A program made the position numbers and the translations under genes. This document shows positions 23,706-36,199 of a stretch of 64,000 bases of DNA, piece by piece (the first letter of the stretch is position 1; each line of letters starts with the position of its first letter). Source of the stretch: Owenia fusiformis (lineage: Eukaryota > Annelida > Polychaeta > Sabellida > Oweniidae); the NCBI GenBank assembly GCA_903813345.2, contig CAIIXF020000004.1, positions 31,559,985 to 31,623,984 on the forward strand. Reading direction: 5' to 3'. The notes below the pieces were generated by a model. That model had not been told where the DNA came from, made no database searches, and worked only from the letters and a program-made list of their open reading frames with translations.

Positions 23706-24753
23706 CAGGGTGTCCGGAAAGTAAAGATACAAATGCTCTTATTTTAAGAAATTTGGGTTTTTTGAAATGAAATTGCTACAGATAGAGGAACAATATTATA
23801 ATATATCTACCAACTTTCATCACATATAGTCTTAATGTGTTAAAGTAAAGGTTGTTATGGTTACGGATGTGGGGTGTGTGGAGCAGTTCCAGAACAACGC
23901 TAAAAAGTGAAAAATTGCTAAAAGACAACCATTTGAAACAGTGTTTTTTGTTGTATTTTCTATTTCATCATTGTATTATTGCTGCCATAGTGTTTTCTAT
24001 TATATAATGATGTCATTGCTACATATCAGAACTATGTTATGTCACTTACCAGTATAATGAAAGAAAAATATTATACAAGTGCCTAGAAGAATAGTCCCTG
24101 ACCATTAGTAGGAAAGTCAATATTGCATCTACACAATGCACCAATTCACAAAGCAAAAAACAAATCTTACAATGGAGTGTCTTGACATTAAACCTTTCTA
24201 TACAATGCCCCATATTCACCCGGTAAAGCCTATTTAGACTTCCACCTTAATGACCATTTGAAAGCAATATTTGTAAAAAGGTCAACATACAAATTTGACT
24301 CTGCTGGAACCCAATGTTATCAGCAATCTGAGAGATGGACACCAGCGGTTTTGTCAGGTCTTTGAACCGCCGGTCAAGATGCACCAAGAATGTATAGATA
24401 ATGGGGAAAATACTGAATATTCAATGATAGCAGTAATATGAAATGATCAAATAATGTTACATTACTAATCCCTATGCTGTTATGGTACATAATTTGATAT
24501 AATATAGATATAGATGGTGGAGTGCCAAGATCATATGAGTAGGAAAGAGATTTGTAGAACACAGTTGTGACGTTGCTCCACCCTGACTCCCGTTTACATA
24601 ACAACCATAACTTTTTCATTTTGAAACTGAAAGTCATGACAGTTGCAGGATATATTGTGAAAATGTCATTCTACATTTTGGAGCAATTTCATCTCATAAC
24701 AGATAAATCTCTTGAAATTAGAGCATTTGTATATTTACTTTCCGGACACCCTG
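23706..24753. mobile_element. Tc1/mariner-type inverted-repeat element, ~1.05 kb
   Basis: The ends CAGGGTGTCCGGAAAGTAAA and its complement are flanked on both sides by TA (23704-23705 and 24754-24755), the Tc1/mariner target duplication. The arms stay similar for roughly 200 bp. No intact transposase is present. The interior is homologous, in inverted orientation, to the partial copy starting at 33095. Confidence 0.8.
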
Positions 24754-24755
24754 TA

Positions 24756-26503
24756 CATGTATAAGGAACATTTCTGACATAAGTGTTTTACGGAGGATTT
24801 AAGGATAGTGGAAGTGATTTTCATGTGAATTAGAGCTTTCCCAGGATCACCTATTTATCATCTAACGACGGAGTGTCTCCCTAGAGCATGGGGATTTGTG
24901 AAAACACATCAACACGATTTAAGCCCTATAAAAGCCAATGATGAAGCCAATGATGAACTGATGTATACGTTCGCTTCCTTCATGTTTGATAGATCAAAGG
25001 AAGCCAATAAAACGCCATCTTGGAGAAATGCATCAAAACAATAAACGCAATTTATTTCCGATATTCCACGCGGGATATGTAGAACAAATTAATAAAACGG
25101 ACTTTAAGAGTGTGTTCGGCTAAGAGGATTTAATATTTATTAATTAATCAAATATTGCTTAGAATTATGATGGGAAAAAAGGAGGGCCTATACTGTACCA
25201 CTTGTGATAAAACCTCTTAAAGGAGCGGAGAAAATTAGATTGGTTGTCATAGAAACAGAAGTTTTATTGCATTTCGCATAGTGAGCCCTACCTTATTTGC
25301 AAAGCGTGAGCACTGTTTACGCAATGATTGCCCAGGGACATCCCAGCCTATTTTACATTTGTTTTGAAAGAAAAAGGTACAACTAATGGAAGAGCATGAG
25401 TGACGAATGTGGAAGGAATTGAAATTTCAGAGAGTACAGCGTGAAAAACAAACCCCAATATATCAAATGGTGTCCATTCTACGCGTCAACAGTCTAAAGT
25501 TAAAAAACAGTCTTTTGCATCTGTTATGTTTTGAATAGATGACGTGTATTATTAGCTGCGCGCGCAACAAAGATTTACACCATTTGAGTCCATTCTTAAA
25601 ATGGCCAATACTAGTATCTGCGATTCTGATTCTAAATTACCTAAATTCATCACCTTCGAAAGGTAATTACAATTATTTTCCATTTACCTTTATACTCAAA
25701 TCGGCCAAGTGACCACTACAAATGGGAGAACTAGACCATAGAGCATCATAATTCTGCACGTTTACGTTAGAGTTTGAAAAATTGTATATCTTAACCTCCC
25801 TTTTATCAAACCTTGAATAGCACGTAGGAATGAAAAAGTGAGAGTAAAATTCAATATGAAACCTGCCACTCCGCTTACTTGGTAATCAATTTCACCATCT
25901 ACTTCACAATAATGAGCTACACTTTTATATTTTAACAAATTAATTGTTGTAACACATGATTAGAAAATAAAGAAAAAGGAAATTATTCATAATGTCAGGA
26001 TAACTCTTCAGAACCACAGTTACATACTTACGATGATTGAATAGCAATCTGCTGTTTGAATGGCGAACGACGTTACTTTCAATTAGTAAATGTTAATCGT
26101 TCGTTGATTTAGTGAAAAGACAAAATCAAGAACAGAATTTCACAGCTTAAGGACCCGGGTGTGTTTGAAACGAATATTTTTTTTGGTTCAAATAGCCACG
26201 TGTCCCACTGGCCACGTTACAATAAGAATTAAATTGATTTTAAATAGATTTATCGACTTTATCCCATTTTTCTTTCGCTCAGACGTGAAAAAACCCTACT
26301 GTATTCAAATAGAGAGACCATATTTTAAACCGGAATATGCTGGACACCATCTCGTGTTTTTCTGTCGGGCTGTTTTTCTGCTACATCATGTGGCAGTATT
26401 ATACATTTAACGTTAAAGAAAAAATTGTAGTATGACTCTAATTGTCTTGATTTTCGAACAAAAACTCACATTTTTATTTCATTTCTGAGACACAGCTATA
26501 TAC
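24756..26503. other. Intergenic, nothing recognised
   Basis: AT-rich, without a convincing exon. The open frame at 26159-26410 has no recognisable features. Confidence 0.4.
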
Positions 26504-27938
26504 AGGGTGGGCCAAGCACAACCAACAATGATATATCATTTTCATGATAATCTAATTTGCAACAAAAATGCTATATAATGGGACAATTTTCAACAACCCA
26601 GGCTTGAGATATAACCATTTGTGTGACATGGAAGTAAAAAACAACTTCTCAATTTTCATCGATTTTGGGAACAATAGCCTATTTCTACCAAATTTTACTG
26701 TTCAGTTAAAAATTGCATCAATTTCATGAGACTCCCATAATTAGATATTGTTTTCATTCAGTTTTTGAACCGTACATGCTCAATATACATGTGTATGCTT
26801 ATAAAACAAATTCATTACTTCTTCAGCCTGTCCATTATATGGCTCAATAGGCCCACCCTCTGATTGTGGATTATTCGCGTAAGACGCAGTAGTCATTTGT
26901 TGATGGCATAATTGATGGATGTATGCGGAAGTACCATTCAACTGCTAGTTATTCTTTCTTTTAGTTCCTCTACATCCCTATTAGGCTGGGTATCTTTATA
27001 GACCAACTGTTCTAGAAGCCCCCAAGTATGGTAATCAACATTATTGGCATTTGGACTGCCAGAAAAGCCATTAGTCTGGGCTAGAGATCGTGACATTTCG
27101 AATCTCCAAAAACTCGAGGGACCTGTATGATTTAGCACTGTCCTATCAGAAAATGAAATTTCTTTCAGATGTTTTTATATCCTTGGGGAGTCCATTTAAC
27201 ACCTCATTTATATATGTTTGCTCCTGGTTCAACAAAAACAGTATCGGTCTTTCCTTTTTTGGAAACACCCAGGGACACCACTACCTTTTCAGAAAAATGT
27301 CATCTCAATTTGAGTAGCCTCTCATCACAAATGTCACTCTTCTTGCTTACTGAATCTGCTGATATATAGAGTCTATCGATAACATGTATAGTACTTTGGG
27401 CATTTAGAACAGTTGGTCTATGATGATCCCTAGCCTATCAGGGATGTAGACAAACTAAACGAATGAATAATTAGGAGTTGGATGGTACTTCCGCAGCGAT
27501 CCATCAATTATTCCAATGGCTTTCGCGTCTTAAGAAGGTAGGTCTATTAAGCCATATAATGGACAGGCTGATGAAGAAATGAATCTGTTTTATAAGCATA
27601 CACATGTATTTTAAGCATGTATGGTTCAAAAACTGAATGAAAACAATGTATAATGTCCACTTAGGAAAGTCTCATGATAATGATGCAAGTTTTAACTGAA
27701 TAGTAAAATTGGGTAGAAAAAGGCTTATGTTTGAGAAATCGATGAAAATTGAGCTGTTTTTTACCCCATGTCACATAAATGGTTATATCTCAAATCAGGG
27801 TTATTGAAAATTGTTCTATTATGTATCATTTTGTTGAGGATTAAATTATCTTTAAAATGATATATCATTGTTGGTGTGTTTGCTGAAGATTTTTTTATCA
27901 GGAATATTGGCTGGGGGGGGGGGGCTTGGCTCAACCTG
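26504..27938. mobile_element. Decayed mariner element with very long inverted arms
   Basis: CAGGGTGGGCC at the left and a decayed GGC..AACCTG at the right are flanked by TA on each side. The left arm (to about 27050) and right arm (from about 27375) are inverted copies over more than 500 bp. Matching landmarks include GACAGGCTGA/TCAGCCTGTC, CCATATAATGG and AGACCAACTGTTCTA. The left arm and centre encode a broken mariner transposase on the minus strand. Confidence 0.8.
26938..27320 (-). pseudogene. Mariner transposase remnant (C-terminal half)
   Basis: Read on the minus strand, the centre gives fragments like VSKKGKTDTVFVEPG in a shifted frame. These are followed by ..NNVDYHTWGLLEQLVYKD.. and RDVEELKERI. 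These match the usual mariner catalytic-core wording around the last acidic residue (..NSPDLNPVDYxxWG..). The NSPDLN part is decayed, and stops and frameshifts separate the pieces, so it is inactive. Confidence 0.7.
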
Positions 27939-28030
27939 TATTTTTATAAAAAATAATGCACCATGTCACTCGTCATTTTCAAGAATTGACGTGCCGTGGT
28001 ACTAAACAGGAAATAAAAAATTCATGACAA

Positions 28031-28575
28031 GTCAATTCAAATAGTTCCACATATCATTTACAGGACCCGGATCACAATGTACATGGTCAGAATGACCCTA
28101 AACATGATAAAATAACTTTTTTCATCCCTCTGAAAGTGACTGGAAAATAGCTAAAAGTAGCCCCTCAGGAAAGGCCACTGAACAGAACTTTTTTTAATTT
28201 TTCAGAAAATGTACCCAATATATTGTTCTAACTGATAAAATCTTCGAAATTTTAGAAAATTGTCTGAAACAAAAATGGCGGTCATAAAAAGGAAAATAGA
28301 TTGCCTCTCAATTCATTTTCAATTTCTTCTTTTTCTACAAATTATATATCACATTTTCAAAGATTGTATTATTTAGAGCATATATTGGGACACATTTTCA
28401 GAAAAATTCAAAAGATTCTGTTCTGTGACCTTTCCTAAACTCCTACTTTTAGCTATTTTCCAGTCACATTTTCAGAGGGCTGAAAAAGTTATTTCATCAT
28501 GTTTAGGGTCATTCTGACTATAAACATTGTGATCCTGGTCCTGTAAATAATATGTGGAACTATTTGAATTGACTG
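28031..28575. mobile_element. Foldback element, ~185-bp arms
   Basis: The left arm from 28031 (CAATTCAAATAGTTCCACAT...) pairs with the right arm ending near 28575. Shared landmarks in both arms are GGTCAGAATGACCCTAAACA, GACTGGAAAATAGCTAAAAG and CAGAACAGAA-type strings. The loop is about 150 bp. It lies immediately beside the mariner relic and the next inverted-repeat element, forming a nested cluster. Confidence 0.75.
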
Positions 28576-28710
28576 GAGGTCAAAACAGAACTCTGTTATC
28601 TTTGCTAAAAAATGTCTAAAAATGCTACATGTTTTGTCATTTCCTGTTAAGTATCACAACACGGTATTTTTCATCTTTCTTATTGAGCAACTTCATATCA
28701 TATAATGTCA

Positions 28711-30092
28711 TATATAGTCCATGGTATGACTTCCGAATATGAAGGATCCGTAGCACACTATAGCGCAGCAAAATTTGAAGCAATATTTATTAAGGTGTAT
28801 ATGTCTTGATTCTTTTAAAATACCATTTGCTAAAAAAACTTCCGGCTTTCGGGTCGAAAAATGTCTTTCAAAACAAGGGGTCAAAAAACGTAAATATTTT
28901 CATTCGAACTTTTATAAATTTTATAAGACACAGACCGTAATTCTAAGCATACGAACAAAAACTAGATTATCATAATGTAAAAAATATACTATAATTTTAC
29001 TGTAGATATCGGTGTTTAATTAGTGTAATTACGCAAGTGTATTTTTCAGATTTCGTTTGATTTTACAAATATGAGCCAAGCTGATTCAACAGAATTGTGT
29101 AGAATATTTAGATAACATATGATTGGAAACATATTAGTTTTCTTACAATTTAAAACATTTTATCACCAGAATTTTTCTATATAATCGCAAGAGGTCTAAC
29201 AACAAGTTATTGTTCCTGTTTTATTAAACATAATACAATAACAAATAGGTACGATTTATATCTAATTAACTATTACAGAGGTATTGGAATGTTCATATAT
29301 TCCAAGGGCATGTCTGATAATTAATTAGAGTAATATGCAATCGAACGCCTTACAATTCTTCCTCGACGTTACTTGTGGCTATCATCAAGTTTTCTGATGG
29401 CTGTTTCTTTTTTGACCTTACCGCTGGATACAATCAGATTTAAGGAAGACAATGATAACGATTTTTCTCAATTATTCATGAATTCGACCAAGTCTTGATG
29501 GTTGTTTTATAAGCAACTGAGCTATATCTAACTACGAGAAATATAATTTTAGCTGTAGACTCAATTTTTCAAGGAAGAACAATATGCCCTCCTTTATTGA
29601 TAATATCTCATGTCCATATCTCAAAACGTATTGAGAACCATTTTGTGAAAAACTAGCATATTTTAAGCATTTGTCATTCTAATATAAAAGTGAATCATTT
29701 GTAACATTTATCTTATTAATACCTGAGAAACAATACAAAACGTCGATACACTGATTACACAATTTTTGGGTATTGATAAGAAAAATAACCTCAAATTTAT
29801 AGCTTAAAAACTTAAATCATATATTTAAAATCATTTTGTATTATTTTCTGTCGCATTGTGTACTCCAAATTGGAAAAAAAATTGGATTTCATTTTTTGGT
29901 AGTTTTTTGACCTCTGTTAATGGCAGGTATAATTCAGCCTAAAAGCCAGAAGTATATCAAACGGTAATAATAAAAATTATTAGGGAACATATGTAGGTAT
30001 GTTTATGTTAGGTCAAATATCGCTGCGCTATAGTGTGCTACCAGCTCCTTTATTAGACGTCCTAGAAATTTCATACCATGGACTAATATAGC
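28711..30092. mobile_element. Inverted-repeat element, ~80-bp arms, 1.38 kb
   Basis: The left arm contains AGTCCATGGTATGA and GTAGCACACTATAGCGCAGC. The right arm carries their reverse complements in reverse order. The interior is very AT-rich and has no coding capacity that I can recognise. Confidence 0.75.
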
Positions 30093-30145
30093 CCTGTATG
30101 ATGGATCTTAATTTTGAAGACAGGATCCTCTAGAAGTAACATTTT

Positions 30146-30278
30146 ATGCCTTGGTCACATTTGCTTCGCCGGCACCCGCCCGATTGAGTGTTTTGTTCAA
30201 TATTGTATTCAATTTTGAACAAAATACTCAATCGGCCGGGCGCCGTAGAGAAAATCGGAGCAAATGTGACCAAGGCAT
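30146..30278. mobile_element. 133-bp MITE hairpin
   Basis: ATGCCTTGGTCACATTTGC at the left is exactly mirrored at the right. Further inside, GATTGAGT..TTTGTTCAA pairs with its complement and GC-rich CGCCGGCACCCGCCCG partly pairs. No coding role is seen. Confidence 0.75.
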
Positions 30279-33094
30279 TACTTAAGACTACTAAATCATC
30301 AAGTTTTGTCACTGTTACTTAAACAATCCATATTTCAATTCTGCTTCACATTATGTATTGTCCATGAGTGGGATTATTCAACATGGCAGTCCATTGCACA
30401 AAAATAACGAACGTATTTATGATTTCACCAAGTATGATTCGCTAATTTCACGAACGTTTATAAACGCAGTGAGATTAACGCTATCCTGGCATTTTAGCGA
30501 ACAGATATTGTATAATACATGCTGGATACACACTGAGCATGCTCATAAATGTAACAGCGGCTTATATTATACATAATGGGACACTTTGCTTGGTAAATAC
30601 TGACTTTCATTTGCCAAATGCATATCGATTTGCGGATAATGGGATATATCTATGTAAGTCATACTCGCAGGAAAGATAGCCAAGTCCCCAGAGAGGAAAT
30701 CTTATCGTTGGAATATGCTATCTAGTTTAATAATTCGTGCGCCTTTGAAAGAAAAGTGAATACAGATATGTAGAAACAACTTTAACAAAGAGGATTAAAT
30801 CGAAGAAACATCTTAAAAAACCACAATTTCCAACAATATGGTCTAAGTTGCTTAATAAAACAATGTCCGATTTCCCGTTCTCCGCAATTCAAGAGTGTCA
30901 CCTAGTGTACATGTTTCAGATTCTAAATTTGGCCTCCTTCAACGTTGCTTTATTTATAGTTATAGGTAGTTATTCAGTTATCTATATATTTATTAATTGT
31001 TGAATGATTAATTAATTTATTTATTTGTTCATATTCTAATTATTTTGTCTTCTTTAAGTTATGTTATTTTCAGGTGTTCACGAGGGATGTTACATCACTT
31101 ACATGACATGTGTTTTTCATTATGTTTTGCTACTTGTTTGTTAATATTGGATGTGTTGAATAGTACATTTTGATTGAATAGTAATTATACTCGATCACAT
31201 TTCCCGTGGGGCCATAATTTATTTCATATCAGGAACTATAATCAAAATTACAAGTTTTAAAAACCCGGGGATATGATAAAAGTGCTCAGTATTATCACCG
31301 TTCTCTCAACAGTTTCGTTCAGTGCAAGATGGCAAAGTTATCTCAAATTCGCAGAGAGCTAAACAGTAAACATGCTTTATTACATTAAGACCAATCAGAA
31401 CGCAGTATTACCATTCGTTACAACACAGTCTACAATGATAAATAATGTAATATACACTAACAATGTCGTAAAGCACAAATTCATGAAACACATTCCGAAA
31501 TATAAAAACGGGAGCGTTCCTGTTTAGAGCCTGATTTGATATCGACATGTAAACATATTTATAATAGATTGCCTATACAAATGGAAGGTTTACATAAATA
31601 TTGAATGTTGTGGTCGATAGTATCTTGTAAAGCACTTTATTAAATATTAGACATAACGTAATTTCATAATTGGCATTGGCGATATACATCAATTTAATCC
31701 TAATCGTTGACGTCAGGTAAGCGGAGTACACGATGCATTAAGAGAAAATTAATTCTACCGTAAACAACTAAAATGACCATGTAAATAGGTCTTTGGTGAA
31801 AGGAGAAATATATGATAGATTCAATATAAAAGGAGTATCTGAGTTTTCTGTTTTTGCGGGGTTGGAGTTTGGTTCTATCCTCTTTATAAATTGACCCACA
31901 CCCGCGTTGATCATACACAAATCACAACTTTATATCCTCCAAATTTTGTCGTGTTCTGATCATTCCTGGTATTTTTAGAGCAAAAAACGAGCTTTTCAAA
32001 TGCCCTCGTATATAGTAAAAAAAACATAAGCTTGATCAGTACACGGTCTCAACAACGCTCTTATCGAAAGTTACCAATAAGTTTGTTTAATGTACATACC
32101 CCCCCCCCCCCTATGTTCGGTAACAGAACCCCCCCGTTGATGTTTGGCAATTGAAAATATCATCAATTTTGTCTTGGATTTATGTTTTTATGATCTATTA
32201 GGGAACACAATCAAGATTTAAACAACGAATGGCTTTGCTATAATGTTCAAGGAAGGGGGTGTTGATGCCCGTATTGAAGTGATCACAATTTGAAAGGGCC
32301 TGAAATTTATACACTGATATCCTTCATCGGAGGCGTCCATGGCAAGAGCAAAAGTGGGAAATAACCAGGTGAAGTTATGTGCGTTGCGTATGCTTGAGAA
32401 TACTTGTACAATCAATTATTCTAATTAGGAACAGGCGTGTCCAATGAAGAATCGTCAAGAGAAAAAATGGTTAATGAACATCGGGAAACTCGATTGAAAG
32501 ATCCTTGGCCATTTATGTTGAACAATATTCTCCGTAGTCCGTACCCCCTAATCGTATACAAAAGCTTATAAGTGTAAACATCAATGTAAAATCGAAGAAA
32601 ATTATATAACCTCATTGTAGAAATCGTCCCACCCGGACAACTTACTCTAGCTAGCTATGGGGGCAATTTTTTCCAAGGTTAGATCCAGAGGGAGAAATAT
32701 TATTGAAAGTGCGTTATTTTCAATTCACCAGAGGCAAGCCCACTGTGACCCCAAAGACATAAAATAAACGGCTTGTCGAGAGAAAACAACCATCCCATTT
32801 TAACGTTGAGAAATTCTATATGAGATAGAATGGATTTCTTGATTAATTGATGTAAATACTATTAGATCAACTCGAAAATGACGTATGAAAAACGTAAAGG
32901 ACTGAATCAGCTAGGCAAGGTGCCAATCGTTAGTTCATGTTCACTACCAAGTAACTTACATGGGTCGGGTAACATGGTAGAAATATGTACACCCCCTGTA
33001 TAAGTTTGGCAACCGCATGTTTTCAATGGATAGCATACAGTAATCATCAATACCCGTCGGTGTTCGAATCTTGATTTTCTCTTTTGAAACAATA
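30279..33094. other. Intergenic, nothing recognised
   Basis: No supported gene. The short frames at 30358-30576, 31700-31918, 32218-32415 and 32421-32615 lack splice or domain evidence. Poly-C tracts occur near 32100 and 32130. Confidence 0.4.
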
Positions 33095-33790
33095 CAGGGT
33101 GTCCGGAAAGTAAAGATACAAATGCTCTAATTTCAATAGATTTATCTGTTGTGAGATGAAATTACTACAGATTGTAGAATGACATTATAAAAATTTATAC
33201 TGCAAATGTCATGACAAATTGTTTCAAAATGAAAAAGTTATAGTTGTTATGGTAACGGTAGTCCCGAGTATGTGGAGCAGCTTCACAATTTTGCTTTATT
33301 ATTCTTTTCTCCTGCTCATATCATCTTGACACTCCATCATCTGTTGCTATTATACATCAAATTATGTACCACAACAGCAAAAGAAGTCGTACTGTAATAT
33401 TATTTGGTTATTTGACATTACTACTTTTATCCAGTATTACTTGTATGTATTCCCCAACATTATCTAAACATTCGTGGTGCATCTTGCCCAGAGATTCAAA
33501 GACCTGACAAAACTCTGCTGTCAATCTCTCAGATTACTGATAAAATTGGCTTCAAGCAGAGTCTCATTTTTATGTTAAACTTCTAACAAATATTGCTTTA
33601 AGATATTCATTAATGTATAATTCCAACGGGACATTATCAGGGTAATATGGGCCATTGTACAAAAAGTTTAAATGTCAAGACATTGAATTGTAAGATTTGT
33701 TTTCTTTGCTAAATGTGAATTGGTGCATTGTGGAGGTGCACTACTGTTGACTTTCCTATAAATCCAGAGACCTTTTTTTCTGAGCACTTA
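33095..33790. mobile_element. Partial copy of the CAGGGTGTCCGGAAAG element
   Basis: It starts with the same terminal sequence as 23706 and is preceded by TA. It then follows the right half of that element in inverted order: the string near CGTGGTGCATCTTGCCC matches the complement of the segment near 24375, and GTGAATTGGTGCATTGTG matches near 24140. No right terminus was found, so the copy is truncated and its end is approximate. Confidence 0.65.
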
Positions 33791-34884
33791 ACATATCAGT
33801 TTTCTTTGATTATACTAATTTAGTGAATCATTTACTACTAACCTTTTTATAGGGTTTGAAGATCTTGAAAGCCCACGTCTTTTTTAGTTTTGAGTTATTG
33901 GAATATCTCTGTTCAATACTGTAAAATATATGACTAATGCAGTGACTTTATATAACACGTGGGCAATGGAATCACATTTTCCTCTAATGGCATCTATTCT
34001 ATTCAAGATTCACATCCGGCCTTATTTGACGTCCGGAATAAAATTGGTTATATATAATCTATTATGTCATAAGATAATGCGATTACTGGAAACAGACGCC
34101 TATAAAACTAAGGGACCTTGGGCATAACTCATAGAATTATCGTCTTACATTTTAGAAATATTCCTAATACAAAGGCTAGAGGGGTTTAAATTTCAACTTA
34201 GCATATTTTGTGGATGGATTAAGATATGATTTTAGAAGAAATAAAAATGAAATTAATTATTAATTAAAATGTATTTCTGTCAAACTAAATTAGAATATAA
34301 CCCGACCTGTATTAACAGCTCATTTCAGAATGTATTGAATTTAGAATATACACCCTCGCATTACCCCACGATGACGTAAATTCTAAGAAATCAATGCGAT
34401 TCCACCAACAGACAACCCATTCCTCCCACTGTACATATTCCTGTATAAATAACTAAATGTGACCAAAATTTAATAGCCTGAAATAATAATTATCATTATC
34501 AAACTGTTCAAGTTATTATTTCAAGTATTTATTATATCAGGATGTCTAGAGTTCAGCCAAAGTGTTGAAATACGAGTGTATGTGGAAAATGTAATTAAAC
34601 AACGTGCTATTTTCTTTTGCCTTAGCATTCACTAATCTACAAATTTATGACGTGCATGTTGACATTGGAGCTAGCGAAATATTCACTAAAGAACCACCTT
34701 CAATTCGGATCTTAGTATTCTATTTTAAGCTGCGGTCACTAAAGTGACTATTTCTCTCGATTTTGGGAAGCTACGTCCCCCGTACGGTTGCAGTAGATCA
34801 AATTTGACTAAGGCATTATAGATGGAAGTGTATTCCAACTCGGGGGATACTGGTCAACTTTTATACAGTATGGTGCCGCTGATA

Positions 34885-35105
34885 TCAAAAATATGCACCC
34901 AAATCTAGGGATTTTTTCAAAAAAGACCCACTTCGAGGTAATCAAAAACAAGACCCACTTCCGGCGATATTTGTCAAGAACAATTACCGAGTTTAAGGAT
35001 TTTAAAAAAGTAGACTAATTTCAAGGGATTTTTCGTCGAAATGGAACCCATGTCTAAGTATTCCCAAAATGGGGCCCATATCTAGGGATTTTCTTTGAAA
35101 AAGCA
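34885..35105. repeat. Degenerate ~35-45-bp tandem repeat
   Basis: The phrase CTAGGGATTTTTTC... followed by AAGACCCACTT.. or GGAACCCATGT.. or GGGGCCCATAT.. recurs about five or six times with heavy divergence. No coding support. Confidence 0.6.
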
Positions 35106-35836
35106 CATAACACCAGTGTATTTAGAATTGAACTGAGGAATTCAACTGGTGAACGAACATGGAGCAACTACACGAGAACCACAAGTGCATAACCATGAAC
35201 TCAGCTACATTAGTTCATGTGAAATGCGATCGCTTGCCTAGATTATACCTAGATTCTGGGAAAGCTGTTATTACCTAAGTTTACCTAAGCTTTTTTTTAT
35301 TTTTAGTTGTACATTCACAAAACATCCAGGCGCTCATATACAATTTCACACAGAACCATTTATTAATTTCAGGTATATATTACTAATTCTTAAAACCAGA
35401 CAATTATTTTGTCACCATAGCTGACCATTAAAATCGTGGTGGTATCACAATATGTAGTTCCCTAGTATTTCTCGCACGATCAGTCAAATAACACCTTGTG
35501 ATCAATGCTAGTGTCGTTTTACCTTATATTTAACTATGAAAGCCATTCTCTTTCAATATACATGTAGAACATAATTGATTAGGGGGCCATACATCCTACA
35601 TATATTGATCAACCTTTTAGAACCAAGTTTTTATAATAGACTGTAGAGTGTTAATGACAATATGCAATACAAGACGGTATTAATATCTTTAGGCTTATTG
35701 CCTTTGCAAGTCTCAAACAGCCAAAGCAATTAGTTCTATCGACACAGGGCGCCTCACGAGAGCTCGTGAGAAATGAAGTTTAACATTCATACATCTACAT
35801 ACATGTAGTTAAAGAGTTCAGTATAAAACAAACATT

Positions 35837-35968
35837 AGGGAGTTTAAGCTTGCAATGCTTTTCACAACCTAAACGTGAACGGAAAATATTTAAGCGATGC
35901 GTTTGTATGTGCGATTGGTCATACGTATAGGTTGGCGTTTCGACTTCATATGCAAGCTTAAACTCCCT
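35837..35968. mobile_element. 132-bp MITE with AGGGAGTTTAAGCTTGCA ends
   Basis: The left AGGGAGTTTAAGCTTGCA and right TGCAAGCTTAAACTCCCT are exact reverse complements. The interior has no gene. Two direct copies of ATGACGTCATTTAAATATGT follow at about 35980 and 36152. Confidence 0.8.
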
Positions 35969-36199
35969 CATGACGCAATGATGACGTCATTTAAATATGT
36001 GTACTGTCAAAATTAAACGCCTTTTATGTCGAAGCACATTATGAATTCATGGACAATTCATTAACAACCCCAAGAAATTATCATTAATAAAGATCAATGA
36101 CGATTATCGTGACGTTTTATTTAGAGGCATACACGATAAATAATGACGTTATGATGACGTCATTTAAATATGTGTACTGTCAAGACTAATATGTCATTG

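Noticed and set aside
24374-24764. Open frames on both strands near the right end of the 23706-24753 element
   Set aside because: They lie in the inverted arm of a non-coding transposon and have no transposase motif.
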